NCBI RefSeq assembly: GCF_030406325.1
Contig: NZ_JAUEQY010000010.1
Span: 1 to 64,000 of the forward strand
Length of the DNA stretch: 64,000 bases
Reading direction: 5' to 3'
DNA from: Actinomadura sp. DC4
GTDB lineage: Bacteria; Actinomycetota; Actinomycetes; Streptosporangiales; Streptosporangiaceae
The stretch's first letter is position 1. Each line of letters begins with the position of its first letter. The notes under the pieces were generated by a model that worked only from the letters and a program-made list of their open reading frames with translations, did not search any database and was not told the origin of the DNA. This document shows positions 26,021 through 36,752 of this stretch, piece by piece. The position numbers and the translations under genes are program-made.

Positions 26021-26968
26021 ATGGTCCGCGTCGCGGTGCTGGACGACTACCAGGGCGTCGCCGCCGAGATGGCGGACTGGACGGGCCGGCTGCCCGGCGC
26101 GGAGGTACGGTTCTTCACCTCGCACATCGCCGACCCTGACGCCCTGGTGGCCGAGCTCGCGCCGTACGAGGTCATCGTGGCGATGCGTGAGCGCACCCCC
26201 TTTCCGGCGGAGGTCCTGGCCCGGCTGCCACGGCTGCGGCTGCTGGTCACGACGGGCATGCGGAACGCCTCGATCGCGCTCGACGCCGCCCGCGATCGCG
26301 GCATCGTGGTGTCGGGCACGCGTGGCCTGCCTGGGGGCACGTCCGAGCTGACCTGGGCGCTCATCCTCGGCCTGGTCCGCGGCGTCGCGGCCGACGACGC
26401 GCGGATCCGTACGGGCGGCTGGCAGGAGTCCGTCGGCCTGGACCTGGCGGGCCGGACGCTGGGCGTCGTGGGCCTGGGCCGGCTGGGCGCACGGGTTGCG
26501 AGGGTCGGCCTCGCCTTCGAGATGAACGTGATCGCCTGGAGCCCGAACCTCACCGAGGAACGCGCCGCCGAGCACGGCGTCACCCTGGCCACGAAGGAGA
26601 CGCTGTTCGCGTCGGCCGACATCGTGACCCTGCACGTGGTGCTGAGCGAGCGCAGCCGTGGCCTGGTCGGCGAGCCTGACCTCCGGGCGATGAAGCCGAG
26701 CGCCTACCTGGTCAACACCTCACGCGCCGGCCTGGTCGACACGGACGCGCTGGCCCGCGCGCTGTCCGAGAAGTGGATCGCGGGCGCGGGCCTGGACGTC
26801 TTCGACGTCGAGCCACTGCCGTCCGACCACTGGCTACGCACCTCTCCGCGTACGCTGCTTTCCCCGCACATGGGCTACGTGACCGAGGGCGGCTACCGCG
26901 TGTTCTACGAGGACGCGGTCGAGGACATCGCCGCGTTCCTGGGCGGAGATCCCGTAAGGACCCTGTGA
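26021..26968 (+). CDS. D-2-hydroxyacid dehydrogenase
   Basis: The 315-residue NAD-dependent dehydrogenase has the family layout: an N-terminal substrate domain (MVRVAVLDDYQGVAAEMADW), the Rossmann motif TLGVVGLGRLGARVAR near 145-160, the NTSRAGLVD segment with the catalytic arginine region, and the late LLSPHMGYVTEGG with the catalytic histidine. It reduces 2-keto acids or oxidises D-2-hydroxy acids. The ATG at 26,021 has GGGAGGA upstream. It lies 112 bases before the amyloid-motif gene pair. Confidence 0.92.
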   Translation: MVRVAVLDDYQGVAAEMADWTGRLPGAEVRFFTSHIADPDALVAELAPYEVIVAMRERTPFPAEVLARLPRLRLLVTTGMRNASIALDAARDRGIVVSGTRGLPGGTSELTWALILGLVRGVAADDARIRTGGWQESVGLDLAGRTLGVVGLGRLGARVARVGLAFEMNVIAWSPNLTEERAAEHGVTLATKETLFASADIVTLHVVLSERSRGLVGEPDLRAMKPSAYLVNTSRAGLVDTDALARALSEKWIAGAGLDVFDVEPLPSDHWLRTSPRTLLSPHMGYVTEGGYRVFYEDAVEDIAAFLGGDPVRTL

Positions 26969-27080
26969 TCCGTTCCCGTGGCATGGCCGTTCCGCGATAA
27001 AACCGATCTTTGAGTTGTTCTATTACACTTGGTGTCACGCGCTCAACGGAGCGTAGAAGTCGTCTCAAAGGTGGCGGCTC

Positions 27081-27476
27081 ATGGATCCTGTGCAACTGGC
27101 GGGCGCGGCGGCGGCTCTCTTGGCGGCCAGTGGCGGGGAGGCCGTTGCCGAGGCGGTCGGAAAGCGCGCTTGGGCGGAGATTTCCCAGCTCAGGGCACTT
27201 GTCGGTCGTCGCCTGACACATCATTCCGGTGACGAGAGGGCGCTCGAACGTGCCCAGCGGACGCCGGCGAAAAGTGACGACGTTCAACGCCTCGCGGACA
27301 TCATCCGGCGGCTCGTCGAAGATGATCCGGAATTCCGTGCAGAACTCAATTCCCTCGTCAGCGCGGCCGGAAAAGACTCCGCTTTTCACCCCATACTCGT
27401 GCAGCTGGCCGGTGGGGCCGAGATCGGGAAGCTGACGATATTCAATGGCCCGGTCAGCGGGGACATCTCCTTCTGA
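27081..27476 (+). CDS. Small helical protein with C-terminal beta (amyloid-type) motif; Bell-like effector candidate
   Basis: The 131-residue protein has two parts. Residues 1-~100 are helical: a hydrophobic, alanine-rich N-terminus (MDPVQLAGAAAALLAASGGE) and an amphipathic segment (DVQRLADIIRRLVEDDPEFR). The last 20 residues (112-131) are glycine- and beta-rich with the pattern GAxIGKLTI...GDISF. The next protein begins with the same pattern. Helical domain plus C-terminal repeat motif is the layout of bacterial Bell-domain proteins, proposed membrane-active effectors seeded by partners through amyloid signalling motifs. Codons such as AAT, ATA, GAT and TTT are more frequent than in neighbours, suggesting acquisition. 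No membrane effect is proven. The ATG has AAGG upstream. Confidence 0.7.
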   Translation: MDPVQLAGAAAALLAASGGEAVAEAVGKRAWAEISQLRALVGRRLTHHSGDERALERAQRTPAKSDDVQRLADIIRRLVEDDPEFRAELNSLVSAAGKDSAFHPILVQLAGGAEIGKLTIFNGPVSGDISF

Positions 27477-27486
27477 GAGGGGGAGC

Positions 27487-28626
27487 ATGCACGAACAACG
27501 GCCGGTCAGCCTCGCCATCGGCGACGGCGCCGTCATCGGCAAGATCGCCATCGTCGGCACCGCCCTCGGCGATGTGGTCGTCGAGCGTGCCGACGGCGAC
27601 GAGACGGAGATGAACCGCCGCCAGCTCCTGCGCCGCATCTCGTCCGGCCTCGGCCTGGGCGTGAGCGTCGCCTCGATCGAGGCGGTCGACTCCCTGCGTA
27701 CGGTCGCCGAGGCCACCATCGAGCGCGGGGCCCTCTCGCCGCAGGTCCTCGACTCCTGGGAACACCGGATCAACGAGCACGTGCACGACTACGCGACCAG
27801 ACCGGCCCGAGAGTTACTCCAGGACCTGATCATCGACTTCTCCGATCTGCAGGCGCTGCTCGACCGCTGCCGTTCACCGCGTACGGGCAAGATCCTGGTC
27901 CACCTGCTCGGCCGGGCCGCGGCGGTCATCGCGGTCGTCATCGACGACCTCGGCGCCACGCGTACCGCCCGCTCCTGGATGCGCACGGCCCGTACGGCGG
28001 CCGTCGAAGCCGGTGACCGGCCGCATGTCGCATGGACGCTGGCCCGGGAGGCGTTCTTCCTCCTGCACTACGGCCACTCGGGCCGTTCGGCCCTGGAGAT
28101 GAGCCGGGCCGCGACGGCGGCGGCACGGGTGACCTGGTCGGCGCGGGTCATGGCACCGACCGTGGCGGCACGGGCACACGCCCGTCGCGGGGCCACACAT
28201 GAGGCCATCGCCGCACTCGACGAGGCGGACCGCGCCTTCGAACACCTGGGGGCGGAAGCGACACAGGGGCTGTTCGGGTGGAGTTACCGGCAGATGACGT
28301 TCAGCGCGGGCAAGGCGCTGACGACCCTCGGCGAGACCCGTCGGGCGCTCGCCGCCCAGGATCGGGCACTGGCGCTGTTTCCCGCCGAGGAGGTCCTGGA
28401 CCCGGCGTTGATCCGTCTCGACCGGGCCCAGGCACTCATCCGGGCCGGTGACGTCACCGAAGGCTGCCGGTTCGGCGCCGACACCCTGCGCGGGCTCCCG
28501 CCGGCGTTCCACTCGCCACTGATCGTGAGCTGGGCGGAGGAGGCGCTGAGCGTGGTGCCTCGTGTTCGTCGTGGTGTGGAGGTGGCGGATTTTCGCGCCG
28601 CGCTGGCGGGGGTCAGCGTGGGTTGA
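27487..28626 (+). CDS. TPR-like protein with N-terminal beta (amyloid-type) motif; partner of the Bell-like protein
   Basis: The product has 379 residues. Residues 14-32 carry GAxIGKIAI...GDVVV, matching the end of the upstream protein with a one-residue gap. A basic NRRQLLRRIS segment at 43-52 follows, then a long helical region with tetratricopeptide-like pairs (ARAHARRGATHEAIAALDEA, LGETRRALAAQDRALALFPA). This helical part resembles that of actinobacterial XRE-TPR regulators, but the DNA-binding HTH is absent and the beta motif stands in its place. No NB-ARC or other NTPase domain is present. The ATG lies ten bases after the upstream stop with a G-rich Shine-Dalgarno, so the pair is an operon. 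It overlaps the convergent dehydrogenase gene by 14 bases. Confidence 0.7.
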   Translation: MHEQRPVSLAIGDGAVIGKIAIVGTALGDVVVERADGDETEMNRRQLLRRISSGLGLGVSVASIEAVDSLRTVAEATIERGALSPQVLDSWEHRINEHVHDYATRPARELLQDLIIDFSDLQALLDRCRSPRTGKILVHLLGRAAAVIAVVIDDLGATRTARSWMRTARTAAVEAGDRPHVAWTLAREAFFLLHYGHSGRSALEMSRAATAAARVTWSARVMAPTVAARAHARRGATHEAIAALDEADRAFEHLGAEATQGLFGWSYRQMTFSAGKALTTLGETRRALAAQDRALALFPAEEVLDPALIRLDRAQALIRAGDVTEGCRFGADTLRGLPPAFHSPLIVSWAEEALSVVPRVRRGVEVADFRAALAGVSVG

Positions 28627-29554
28627 CGACGTTCGTGGGAGTGCCGCCCAGGAAGGCCGCCACGTTCGCGACGCAGGTGTCGCCCTTGCGGCGCAGTGCC
28701 TCCGTGGTGTTGAAGCCGATGTGCGGAGTCAGGAGCACGCCTGGCGCGGAGGTCAGCCGGTCGTCGGGGTAGTGGATGTCATCGAGCGCGGCGCCGGCCA
28801 GGTGGCCGTCGCACAGGGCGTCGGCCAGTGCCCGCTGGTCGACCAGGCCGGCTCGCGCGGTGTTGATGAGATACGCTCCGGCGCGCATCGCCGCGAGCTC
28901 ACGCCGTCCGATCAGCCCCCGCGTCGCGGGCGACAGCGGGGTGTGTAGCGAGACGACGTCGCTCTCTGCGAGAAGCGCGCCGAGGGGGCGGAACTCGACG
29001 CCGAGGTCGCCGGCCCGCCGGCCCGACATCGTGCGAGCGCACGCGAGGACGCGCATGCCGAAGGTCCCGGCCAAACGGGCGACCTCGGAGCCGATGTCGC
29101 CGATGCCGACGAGCCCCAGAGTCCTGCCGGCGAGTTCGATGCCCTCGAAGCCGCGCCAGGTGTATTCGCCCGACCTGATGCTGCGGTCCGCCGTCACGAG
29201 ATGGCGGGTCAGCGCAAGCAGCAGCCCGATGGTGAGCTCGGCGACGGCCCGGCCGGCGTACGCGGGGACGTTCGCGATCGTGACGCCGTGCCGTGCGGCG
29301 GCGCCGACGTCGACGGAGTCGTGGCCGGTGGCCCACACCGAGATCATTCGCAGCCTCGGCAGGCGCCGGAACACCTCACCGTCCAGCACCGTCCAGCCGA
29401 CGATCACAACGTCGGCGTCGGCGGACCGGGCCACCACCTCCTCGATGCCACACGGGCCCTCGGAGTAACCGGTCACCTCGCCGAGGGAGTCGAGCCGTTC
29501 GCGGTGCCGGTCACTGAACTCGACCTCGTCGAGGATCACGATCTTCACGCTCAC
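28613..29554 (-). CDS. D-2-hydroxyacid dehydrogenase
   Basis: The 313-residue protein is of the same superfamily as that at 26,021. It shows a Rossmann motif (TLGLVGIGDIGSEVARLAG), NTARAGLVDQRALADAL and LTPHIGFNTTEALRR with the catalytic histidine. It is only distantly similar to the other copy, so it is a paralogue rather than a recent duplicate. The GTG at 29,554 has GGAGG upstream; a second GTG two codons later is also possible. Its 3' end overlaps the TPR-like gene, so transcription of the two interferes. Confidence 0.9.
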   Translation of the reverse strand: MSVKIVILDEVEFSDRHRERLDSLGEVTGYSEGPCGIEEVVARSADADVVIVGWTVLDGEVFRRLPRLRMISVWATGHDSVDVGAAARHGVTIANVPAYAGRAVAELTIGLLLALTRHLVTADRSIRSGEYTWRGFEGIELAGRTLGLVGIGDIGSEVARLAGTFGMRVLACARTMSGRRAGDLGVEFRPLGALLAESDVVSLHTPLSPATRGLIGRRELAAMRAGAYLINTARAGLVDQRALADALCDGHLAGAALDDIHYPDDRLTSAPGVLLTPHIGFNTTEALRRKGDTCVANVAAFLGGTPTNVVNPR

Positions 29555-29655
29555 GGCCGCCTCCAAGAACGTTGCTCAGAGTCGTTATACACATACGCAC
29601 CGGAGCGGGAGGGTGTCGTTGTGCACGGGTCGCTCTCTGAGGTGAACGTGGTGAG

Positions 29656-31962
<2,307 letters not shown>

Positions 31963-32628
31963 TCACGTGGCCCGATAGCGCAGGAGCGCGACGTCCCCGA
32001 CGGCCCTGACTTCGACGAGCGTCATCCGGCGCCCCGGCCCGTGCGGGAACGTCCCGGGGTTGACGAACCTCGGCGCGTCCGCGTCGCCGACGAAGAAGGG
32101 CGCGATCGCGAGGTGGATCTCATCGGCCAGACCGGCGGTGAGGAACTGCGTGTGGACCGTACCCCCGCCCTCGACCATGAGCCGGCCGATGCCGCGTTCT
32201 CCCAGGTCGTCGAGGACCTCGGCCGGGTCGACGCGCTTCCCCAGCCCGACCACCTCGGCGAGGTCGCCCAGGCGTTCCTTGATCTCCGTCGCGGCGTCGT
32301 CGGGCGCGTAGACGAGCTTGTCGCCGCCGTGGTGCCAGAACCTGAGGCCGGGATCGAGGTCGCCACCGGCGGTGAGAGTGACCTTGAGCGGGTACGGCGG
32401 GAGGTTCCGCGCCTGCCGCGCGGCCCGGCGCTCGGGCGCGTTCACGAGCAACCGCGGATTGTCGCGCCGCAGCGTGGTGGCCCCGATCAGGATCGCGTCG
32501 CACCCGGCCCGTACCTGGTCGACCCGGTCGAAGTCGCAGGAGTTGGACAGCCGCAGCCGCTCGGGGGCGGTGTCGTCGATGTAGCCGTCGAGGGAGGTGG
32601 CGACGCTGAGCAGGACGTAGGGACGCAT
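31963..32628 (-). CDS. Pyrimidine reductase-like protein (RibD C-terminal fold)
   Basis: The 221-residue protein starts MRPYVLLSVATSLDGYIDDT and has CDAILIGATTLRRDNPRLLV and GIGRLMVEGGGTVHTQFLTA. These are the hallmarks of the RibD reductase domain, closer to true 5-amino-6-ribosylamino-uracil reductases than the other two members in the window. No deaminase domain is present. The ATG at 32,628 is preferred over an upstream in-frame GTG. It lies 87 bases upstream of the geosmin synthase gene on the same strand and could share its transcript. Confidence 0.88.
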   Translation of the reverse strand: MRPYVLLSVATSLDGYIDDTAPERLRLSNSCDFDRVDQVRAGCDAILIGATTLRRDNPRLLVNAPERRAARQARNLPPYPLKVTLTAGGDLDPGLRFWHHGGDKLVYAPDDAATEIKERLGDLAEVVGLGKRVDPAEVLDDLGERGIGRLMVEGGGTVHTQFLTAGLADEIHLAIAPFFVGDADAPRFVNPGTFPHGPGRRMTLVEVRAVGDVALLRYRAT

Positions 32629-32705
32629 GCGACCGGTCCTCACCAAAGGGTCCTCACATAGTGACCGAGCCGGGCACCCGGAAACATTCCGCGAGAACGG
32701 CTCTT

Positions 32706-33656
32706 TTACAGCAGTAACGGGCCCGCGCGTTTGACGGTTCGAATGATGGGGGCGGTTTCCATCGACGTGACGTCCTCGATCGAGGCGAGCCGTTCGGTGA
32801 GGTAGCGGCTCAGATGGAGGGGATCACGGCAGTTCAGCGCCGCCACGAGGTTGGTTGGCCCGGTGGTCAGCGCGGCGAAGGCGATCTCCGGATGGCGGGC
32901 CAGCGCCTCGCCGACCGCGACCACGCTCGACGGCCGGGCGGCGATCCACAAACGGGCCTCGGTGCCGAAACCGGCCACCGCCGGCGGCAGGTCGAGCTGG
33001 TAGTCCACCACTCCGCCGCTGCGGAGCGCCTGCACGCGGCGCTTCACGGTCGTCTCCGACCAGCCGGTCGCGGCGGCGAGTTCGGCGTACGGGGCGCGGC
33101 CGTCCCGGTAGAGCGCCCGCAGCAGCGCCTTGTCGCCGTCATCGAGGTCGAGCGGCCCGTCCTCCGCCACCACCGGCGGCGGCCGGAGCCGGTCCACCTG
33201 CTCGGGGGACAGCCAGGCCAGGCCCTGCCAGCCGCCCGGCAGGACGAAACCGCGCAGCAGCAGGTGCGCGGTGACCGACACCACTCGGCTCGTACGGGGG
33301 AGTTTGTCCAGCAACAGGGCGTCCTGCTCCTGCGGGCCGCGGGTCCGCACCGTGCAGGACACCTCGGTGCCGCCCGACAGCAGATACACGAATGAGGTGT
33401 CGTCGCGGGCGGCGAGCGCCTGGGCGACCGCAGCTGCCGCGTCCGGGGTGCACCGCAGCCGTACGGTCCACTGAACGTGTCCCAGCCGGCCGCCGTTGAC
33501 CAGGCCGACCACGCGGAGCGAGCCCTGCCCGCGCAGCCGCCGGTAGCGGCGGGCCACGGTGTTCTCCGAGACCCCGAGCACCTCGGCGATCGTACGGAAC
33601 GGGGCGGGGCCGTCGATCTGCAGCGCGTGGATCAGACCTCGGTCGACGGAATCCAC
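32706..33656 (-). CDS. Two-module Lrp/AsnC-family regulator
   Basis: The 316-residue protein contains two tandem Lrp-type units. Residues 1-60 hold the first HTH (HALQIDGPAPFRTIAEVLGV and SENTVARRYRRLRGQG), followed by an AsnC-like alpha/beta domain. A second HTH (LLRALYRDGRAPYAELAAAT, SETTVKRRVQALRSGG) lies near 170-225 and is again followed by an effector domain ending VTSMETAPIIRTVKRAG. Such fused forms are known in actinobacteria and probably act as pseudo-dimers. The GTG at 33,656 has GAAGGAAG upstream. It is divergent from the NmrA-like gene (85-base spacer), a likely target. Confidence 0.9.
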   Translation of the reverse strand: MDSVDRGLIHALQIDGPAPFRTIAEVLGVSENTVARRYRRLRGQGSLRVVGLVNGGRLGHVQWTVRLRCTPDAAAAVAQALAARDDTSFVYLLSGGTEVSCTVRTRGPQEQDALLLDKLPRTSRVVSVTAHLLLRGFVLPGGWQGLAWLSPEQVDRLRPPPVVAEDGPLDLDDGDKALLRALYRDGRAPYAELAAATGWSETTVKRRVQALRSGGVVDYQLDLPPAVAGFGTEARLWIAARPSSVVAVGEALARHPEIAFAALTTGPTNLVAALNCRDPLHLSRYLTERLASIEDVTSMETAPIIRTVKRAGPLLL

Positions 33657-33741
33657 CTGTTCTTCCTTCTCCGGTGACGGTTTCCGGCAAGAATACGGCC
33701 CTGGCTGGGCCTGGCCTCCGTACGGGCGGAGGCTGACCGGC

Positions 33742-34560
33742 ATGACGAACGTGATCCTCGCCGCCACCGGAAACGTCGGCCGCCAGATCGTCGCCCAGCT
33801 CGCCGGCCACGCCGCCGTACGGGCGGTCACCCGCGACCCCGCCGCCCTGCCGGGCTCGGTGTACGGCGACCTGTCGGCCCCTGACACGATCGCGGCCTGC
33901 GTGGAGGAGGGCGACGCGGTCTTCCTGCTCTGGCCGCTGCACACCGGACGGCTCCTGCCCGCCGTGGTGGACGCCATCGCCCGCCGGGCCGGGCGGGTGG
34001 TGTTCCTGGGCACGGGCGGAGTCCCCGACCTCGGGTTCGAGGAGCAGGAGAAGCTGATCCACGGCTGCGGGATCGCGTCCACGGTGCTGCGGCCGAGCAC
34101 GTTCGCGGTGAACACGCTGTGGTGGACCGGCCAGATCCGTACCGGAGACGTCGTACGTGGGGCGTACGGCGCGTTGCCGATGGCGCTGATCCACGAGGCC
34201 GACATGGCCGCGGTCGCCGTCCGTGCGCTCACCGAGCCGGGGCACGACGATGCGACGTACGAGCTGACCGGCCCGGAGATCCTCACCCAGGCCGAGCAGG
34301 TCCGCGTCATCGGCGAGGTGCTGGACCGGCCGCTGCGCTGGGAGGGGCTCACCCGCGAACAGGCGCGCCTGCGCCTGCTCGCCGACGAGACGTTCCCGGA
34401 CTCCTTCGTCGACGTGCTGCTCGACGGTTACGCCGCCATGCTCGCCGGGCCGCCGCCGACCCTCACGTCCACCGTCCAGGACGTCACCGGCACCCCGCCA
34501 CGATCACTGCGTGAGTGGGTCGCCGACCATGCGGCCGACTTCGTTTGTCCTGGTCCGTGA
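33742..34560 (+). CDS. NmrA-like NAD(P)-binding protein
   Basis: The 272-residue atypical SDR has the Rossmann motif VILAATGNVGRQIVAQLAGH, a DLSAPDTIAACVEEGDAVFL stretch and an HEADMAAVAVRALTEP segment, a pattern of NmrA/NAD(P)H-azoreductase-like proteins. The YxxxK active site is not obvious, which is common in this subfamily; members sense redox state or reduce quinones. The ATG at 33,742 is 85 bases from the divergent Lrp-type regulator, which probably controls it. Confidence 0.88.
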   Translation: MTNVILAATGNVGRQIVAQLAGHAAVRAVTRDPAALPGSVYGDLSAPDTIAACVEEGDAVFLLWPLHTGRLLPAVVDAIARRAGRVVFLGTGGVPDLGFEEQEKLIHGCGIASTVLRPSTFAVNTLWWTGQIRTGDVVRGAYGALPMALIHEADMAAVAVRALTEPGHDDATYELTGPEILTQAEQVRVIGEVLDRPLRWEGLTREQARLRLLADETFPDSFVDVLLDGYAAMLAGPPPTLTSTVQDVTGTPPRSLREWVADHAADFVCPGP

Positions 34561-34681
34561 GCTGTTGTAGCCTCAAAGTTGCGTTCTGTGGTTTGAAGCT
34601 CACTCTTTGAGTGACTCCCGCCACTCCAGACCCTCGGTGGCGCTCACACCCGTCGTGTTCGTGAGTGGAGGGTTCAGGAGC

Positions 34682-35161
34682 GTGTCAGGTAATGACGGAT
34701 CGATCCGGGCGGAAAAACCCGCGCCCGTGGAGCGACTTGAGCGCGTGAGGCGGTTCCGGCCGGTGGCCGAGGCGTGTCCCGTCCGTTCGGTGATCGTCGA
34801 TGACAGCGACCGCTTCCTCCAGGCGGCCTGCCGCATGCTGGCCGGGGACGGGTTCGCCGTCGTCGGCGCGGCCACCGACGGCGATCAGGGGGCGCGCCTG
34901 GTCGCCGACCTGTGCCCGGACCTCGCGCTCATCGATCTCTACCTGGGCGCGGCCAACGGCCTCGAACTGATCGCCGACCTCGTGGACTCGGGACTGGCCG
35001 AGCACACGTTCACCATCCTCATCTCGAGCTATTCCGACGAGGATCTTCGCAGCCTCTGCGAGTATGGCGTCGCCGACGGCTACCTGTCCAAGCCGGACCT
35101 GTCCGGCGACGCGGTCCGCGCCATCCTGCGTGGCGCGGCTCATGGGGCCGTCCCGACATAA
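34682..35161 (+). CDS. Stand-alone response-regulator receiver protein
   Basis: The 159-residue protein is a single CheY-like domain. The acidic pair is D40-D41 in VIVDDSDRF, the phosphoacceptor is D85 in LIDLYLG, the serine position is near 115 in ILISSYSDE, and lysine 137 is in YLSKPDL. A basic N-terminal tail precedes it. There is no output domain and no histidine kinase next to it. The GTG at 34,682 has AGGAGC upstream. It overlaps the convergent GAF-ANTAR gene by 22 bases; being next to two ANTAR proteins, it may feed the same stress network, but this is inference. Confidence 0.88.
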   Translation: MSGNDGSIRAEKPAPVERLERVRRFRPVAEACPVRSVIVDDSDRFLQAACRMLAGDGFAVVGAATDGDQGARLVADLCPDLALIDLYLGAANGLELIADLVDSGLAEHTFTILISSYSDEDLRSLCEYGVADGYLSKPDLSGDAVRAILRGAAHGAVPT

Positions 35162-35886
35162 CGGATCACCTGCCGGGCCTCTTCGGGGTCGGTCACGACC
35201 GCGCCGGCGACCTCGGCGAGACGGCGGTTGCCGGTACGGGCGTACGCGCGGAGCACCGTGAACGCCTCGTCAGTGCTGATCCGCCCGTACGTGGACAGAA
35301 CGCCCTTGGCCTGCTCGATGATCACCCGGCTGTTCAGCGCGCCCTGGAGCTGCTCGACGACGGTCTCACTCCGCGTCAGGGCGCGTTCCTGCAGGATGGA
35401 GATGGTCGTGATGTCGGCCAGCGCTTGGCCCAGCGTGAGGTCATCCGCTGAGAGAGGTGCGACGCCCGTACGGAAGAGGTTCAGCGTCCCGATGGTCGAC
35501 TCGCGCAGCCGCATGGGCAGCGCGTGCACGGTCCGGAAGCCCTGTTCTTCCGCCACGGACACGAAACCGGGCCACCGGTCGCGCCATCGAGGCAGGTCAG
35601 CGGCGGTGACGGGCTCCCCGGTGTGGAAGCACTCCAGGCACGGGCCCTCCTGGTCGGCCTGCAGCTGGAACAGCTCCAGCATCTCGGCCTGTTCGTTCGA
35701 GGAGGCCAGCACCCCGAGATTGCCCTGCCCGTCGGTCAGCAGGAGCCCCGCCGCGGCGACATCGAGCAGGCGGACGCTGTGCCCGGCCAGACGATGCGCC
35801 ATGTCGATCAGGTCATAGCCGACGACCATCGTGTCGGCGATATCGATGAAAGCCGCGGTCAACGCCGGCTCTCGCGTAGTCGGCAT
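35140..35886 (-). CDS. GAF-ANTAR transcription antiterminator
   Basis: The product has 248 residues. An N-terminal GAF sensor (residues ~10-165, with CLECFHTGEPVTAADLPRWR and RLRESTIGTLNLFR) is followed by a C-terminal ANTAR domain (QLQGALNSRVIIEQAKGVLS... DEAFTVLRAYART). ANTAR domains bind paired RNA hairpins to stop termination. The GAF part probably senses a small molecule or redox state. It lies 19 bases downstream of a second GAF-ANTAR gene on the same strand, so the two may be co-transcribed. Confidence 0.92.
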   Translation of the reverse strand: MPTTREPALTAAFIDIADTMVVGYDLIDMAHRLAGHSVRLLDVAAAGLLLTDGQGNLGVLASSNEQAEMLELFQLQADQEGPCLECFHTGEPVTAADLPRWRDRWPGFVSVAEEQGFRTVHALPMRLRESTIGTLNLFRTGVAPLSADDLTLGQALADITTISILQERALTRSETVVEQLQGALNSRVIIEQAKGVLSTYGRISTDEAFTVLRAYARTGNRRLAEVAGAVVTDPEEARQVIRYVGTAP

Positions 35887-35905
35887 CTCCCTTCCCCCCT
35901 CTTCT

Positions 35906-36613
35906 CTATCGGGCGAGCCGCAGCCGCCCGGTCAGTACCTCCTCGGCGACTTCCTCCAACGGACGCGAGGAGCCGAAGGCATGTCCGCGCAGGCGGGCGA
36001 GCGCCTCACCGACGGAGATCCCGAGATCGGCGGCCAGCGCGCCGGTGGCCTGGTGGACCACCGCGTGGGTGCGCCAGGACAGGTCGAACAACGCGACCTC
36101 GTCCTCCCCACCGGCGACGTCGATGTTCAGGAGCGCCACCGTGACGGCGTCGGTCACCGCGAGGGCCTCCGCGATCTCCTCCAGCGGCCCGGCGCGAGCG
36201 CGGTAGCAGTCGAGCACGCCGATGCCGATCACCCCGATCTGCAGGGGAAACGCGAAGACGGCGGCGACCCCGGACCCTTCCGCCTCCCACGTGAACATCG
36301 GCCACCGAAGCTGCGCCTCGTGGGTCTGCAGGTCCGGCACGAGAACCGGCCGCCCGGCGACGAACGCCGACACGCACGGCCCCTCACCGAACCCGAACTG
36401 CCATTCCTCGATCCGCGCGCCCCGCTCGTCACTGGCGCCGACGAGCACGCGCCCGTCCGGCCGGTCCTTGGGCATGAGGGACAGGCCGACCCCGTCCACC
36501 GGCAATGCCGCCCGACAGGCCCGGCACAACCTCTCCGGGATGTCCGCGGTGCCCGGAGGGTCGGCCACGATGTCCGCCAGCGCTCCCGCCAGCCGTATCC
36601 GATCAACCGCCAT
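35906..36613 (-). CDS. GAF-ANTAR transcription antiterminator
   Basis: The 235-residue protein has the same two-part build: a GAF domain (LCRACRAALPVDGVGLSLMP, FGFGEGPCVSAFVAGRPVLV) and an ANTAR tail (VHQATGALAADLGISVGEAL). The ANTAR segment diverges from the classical RxxIxxAKGxLM form (it has VVHQATGAL), as in many actinobacterial GAF-ANTAR proteins. It is upstream of the other GAF-ANTAR gene and probably in the same operon. It is divergent from the DoxX-like gene. Confidence 0.9.
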   Translation of the reverse strand: MAVDRIRLAGALADIVADPPGTADIPERLCRACRAALPVDGVGLSLMPKDRPDGRVLVGASDERGARIEEWQFGFGEGPCVSAFVAGRPVLVPDLQTHEAQLRWPMFTWEAEGSGVAAVFAFPLQIGVIGIGVLDCYRARAGPLEEIAEALAVTDAVTVALLNIDVAGGEDEVALFDLSWRTHAVVHQATGALAADLGISVGEALARLRGHAFGSSRPLEEVAEEVLTGRLRLAR

Positions 36614-36752
36614 ACGAGCCGCCTCCCGGCCGAACCGTATGTATCCGGTTACTTACAGTGTACGTTCCGTACGCCGCCGGCGGTCACATTCCTCCGCTGC
36701 GACCGGTCAGGGGAGTGACAACCTCAGCCGACGTCATGGGGGATGCGTTCCG

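Noticed and set aside
26998-27045. AT-rich stretch before the Bell-like gene as a promoter
   Set aside because: TTGAGT and TACACT are present but only eight bases apart, so a standard promoter could not be assigned.
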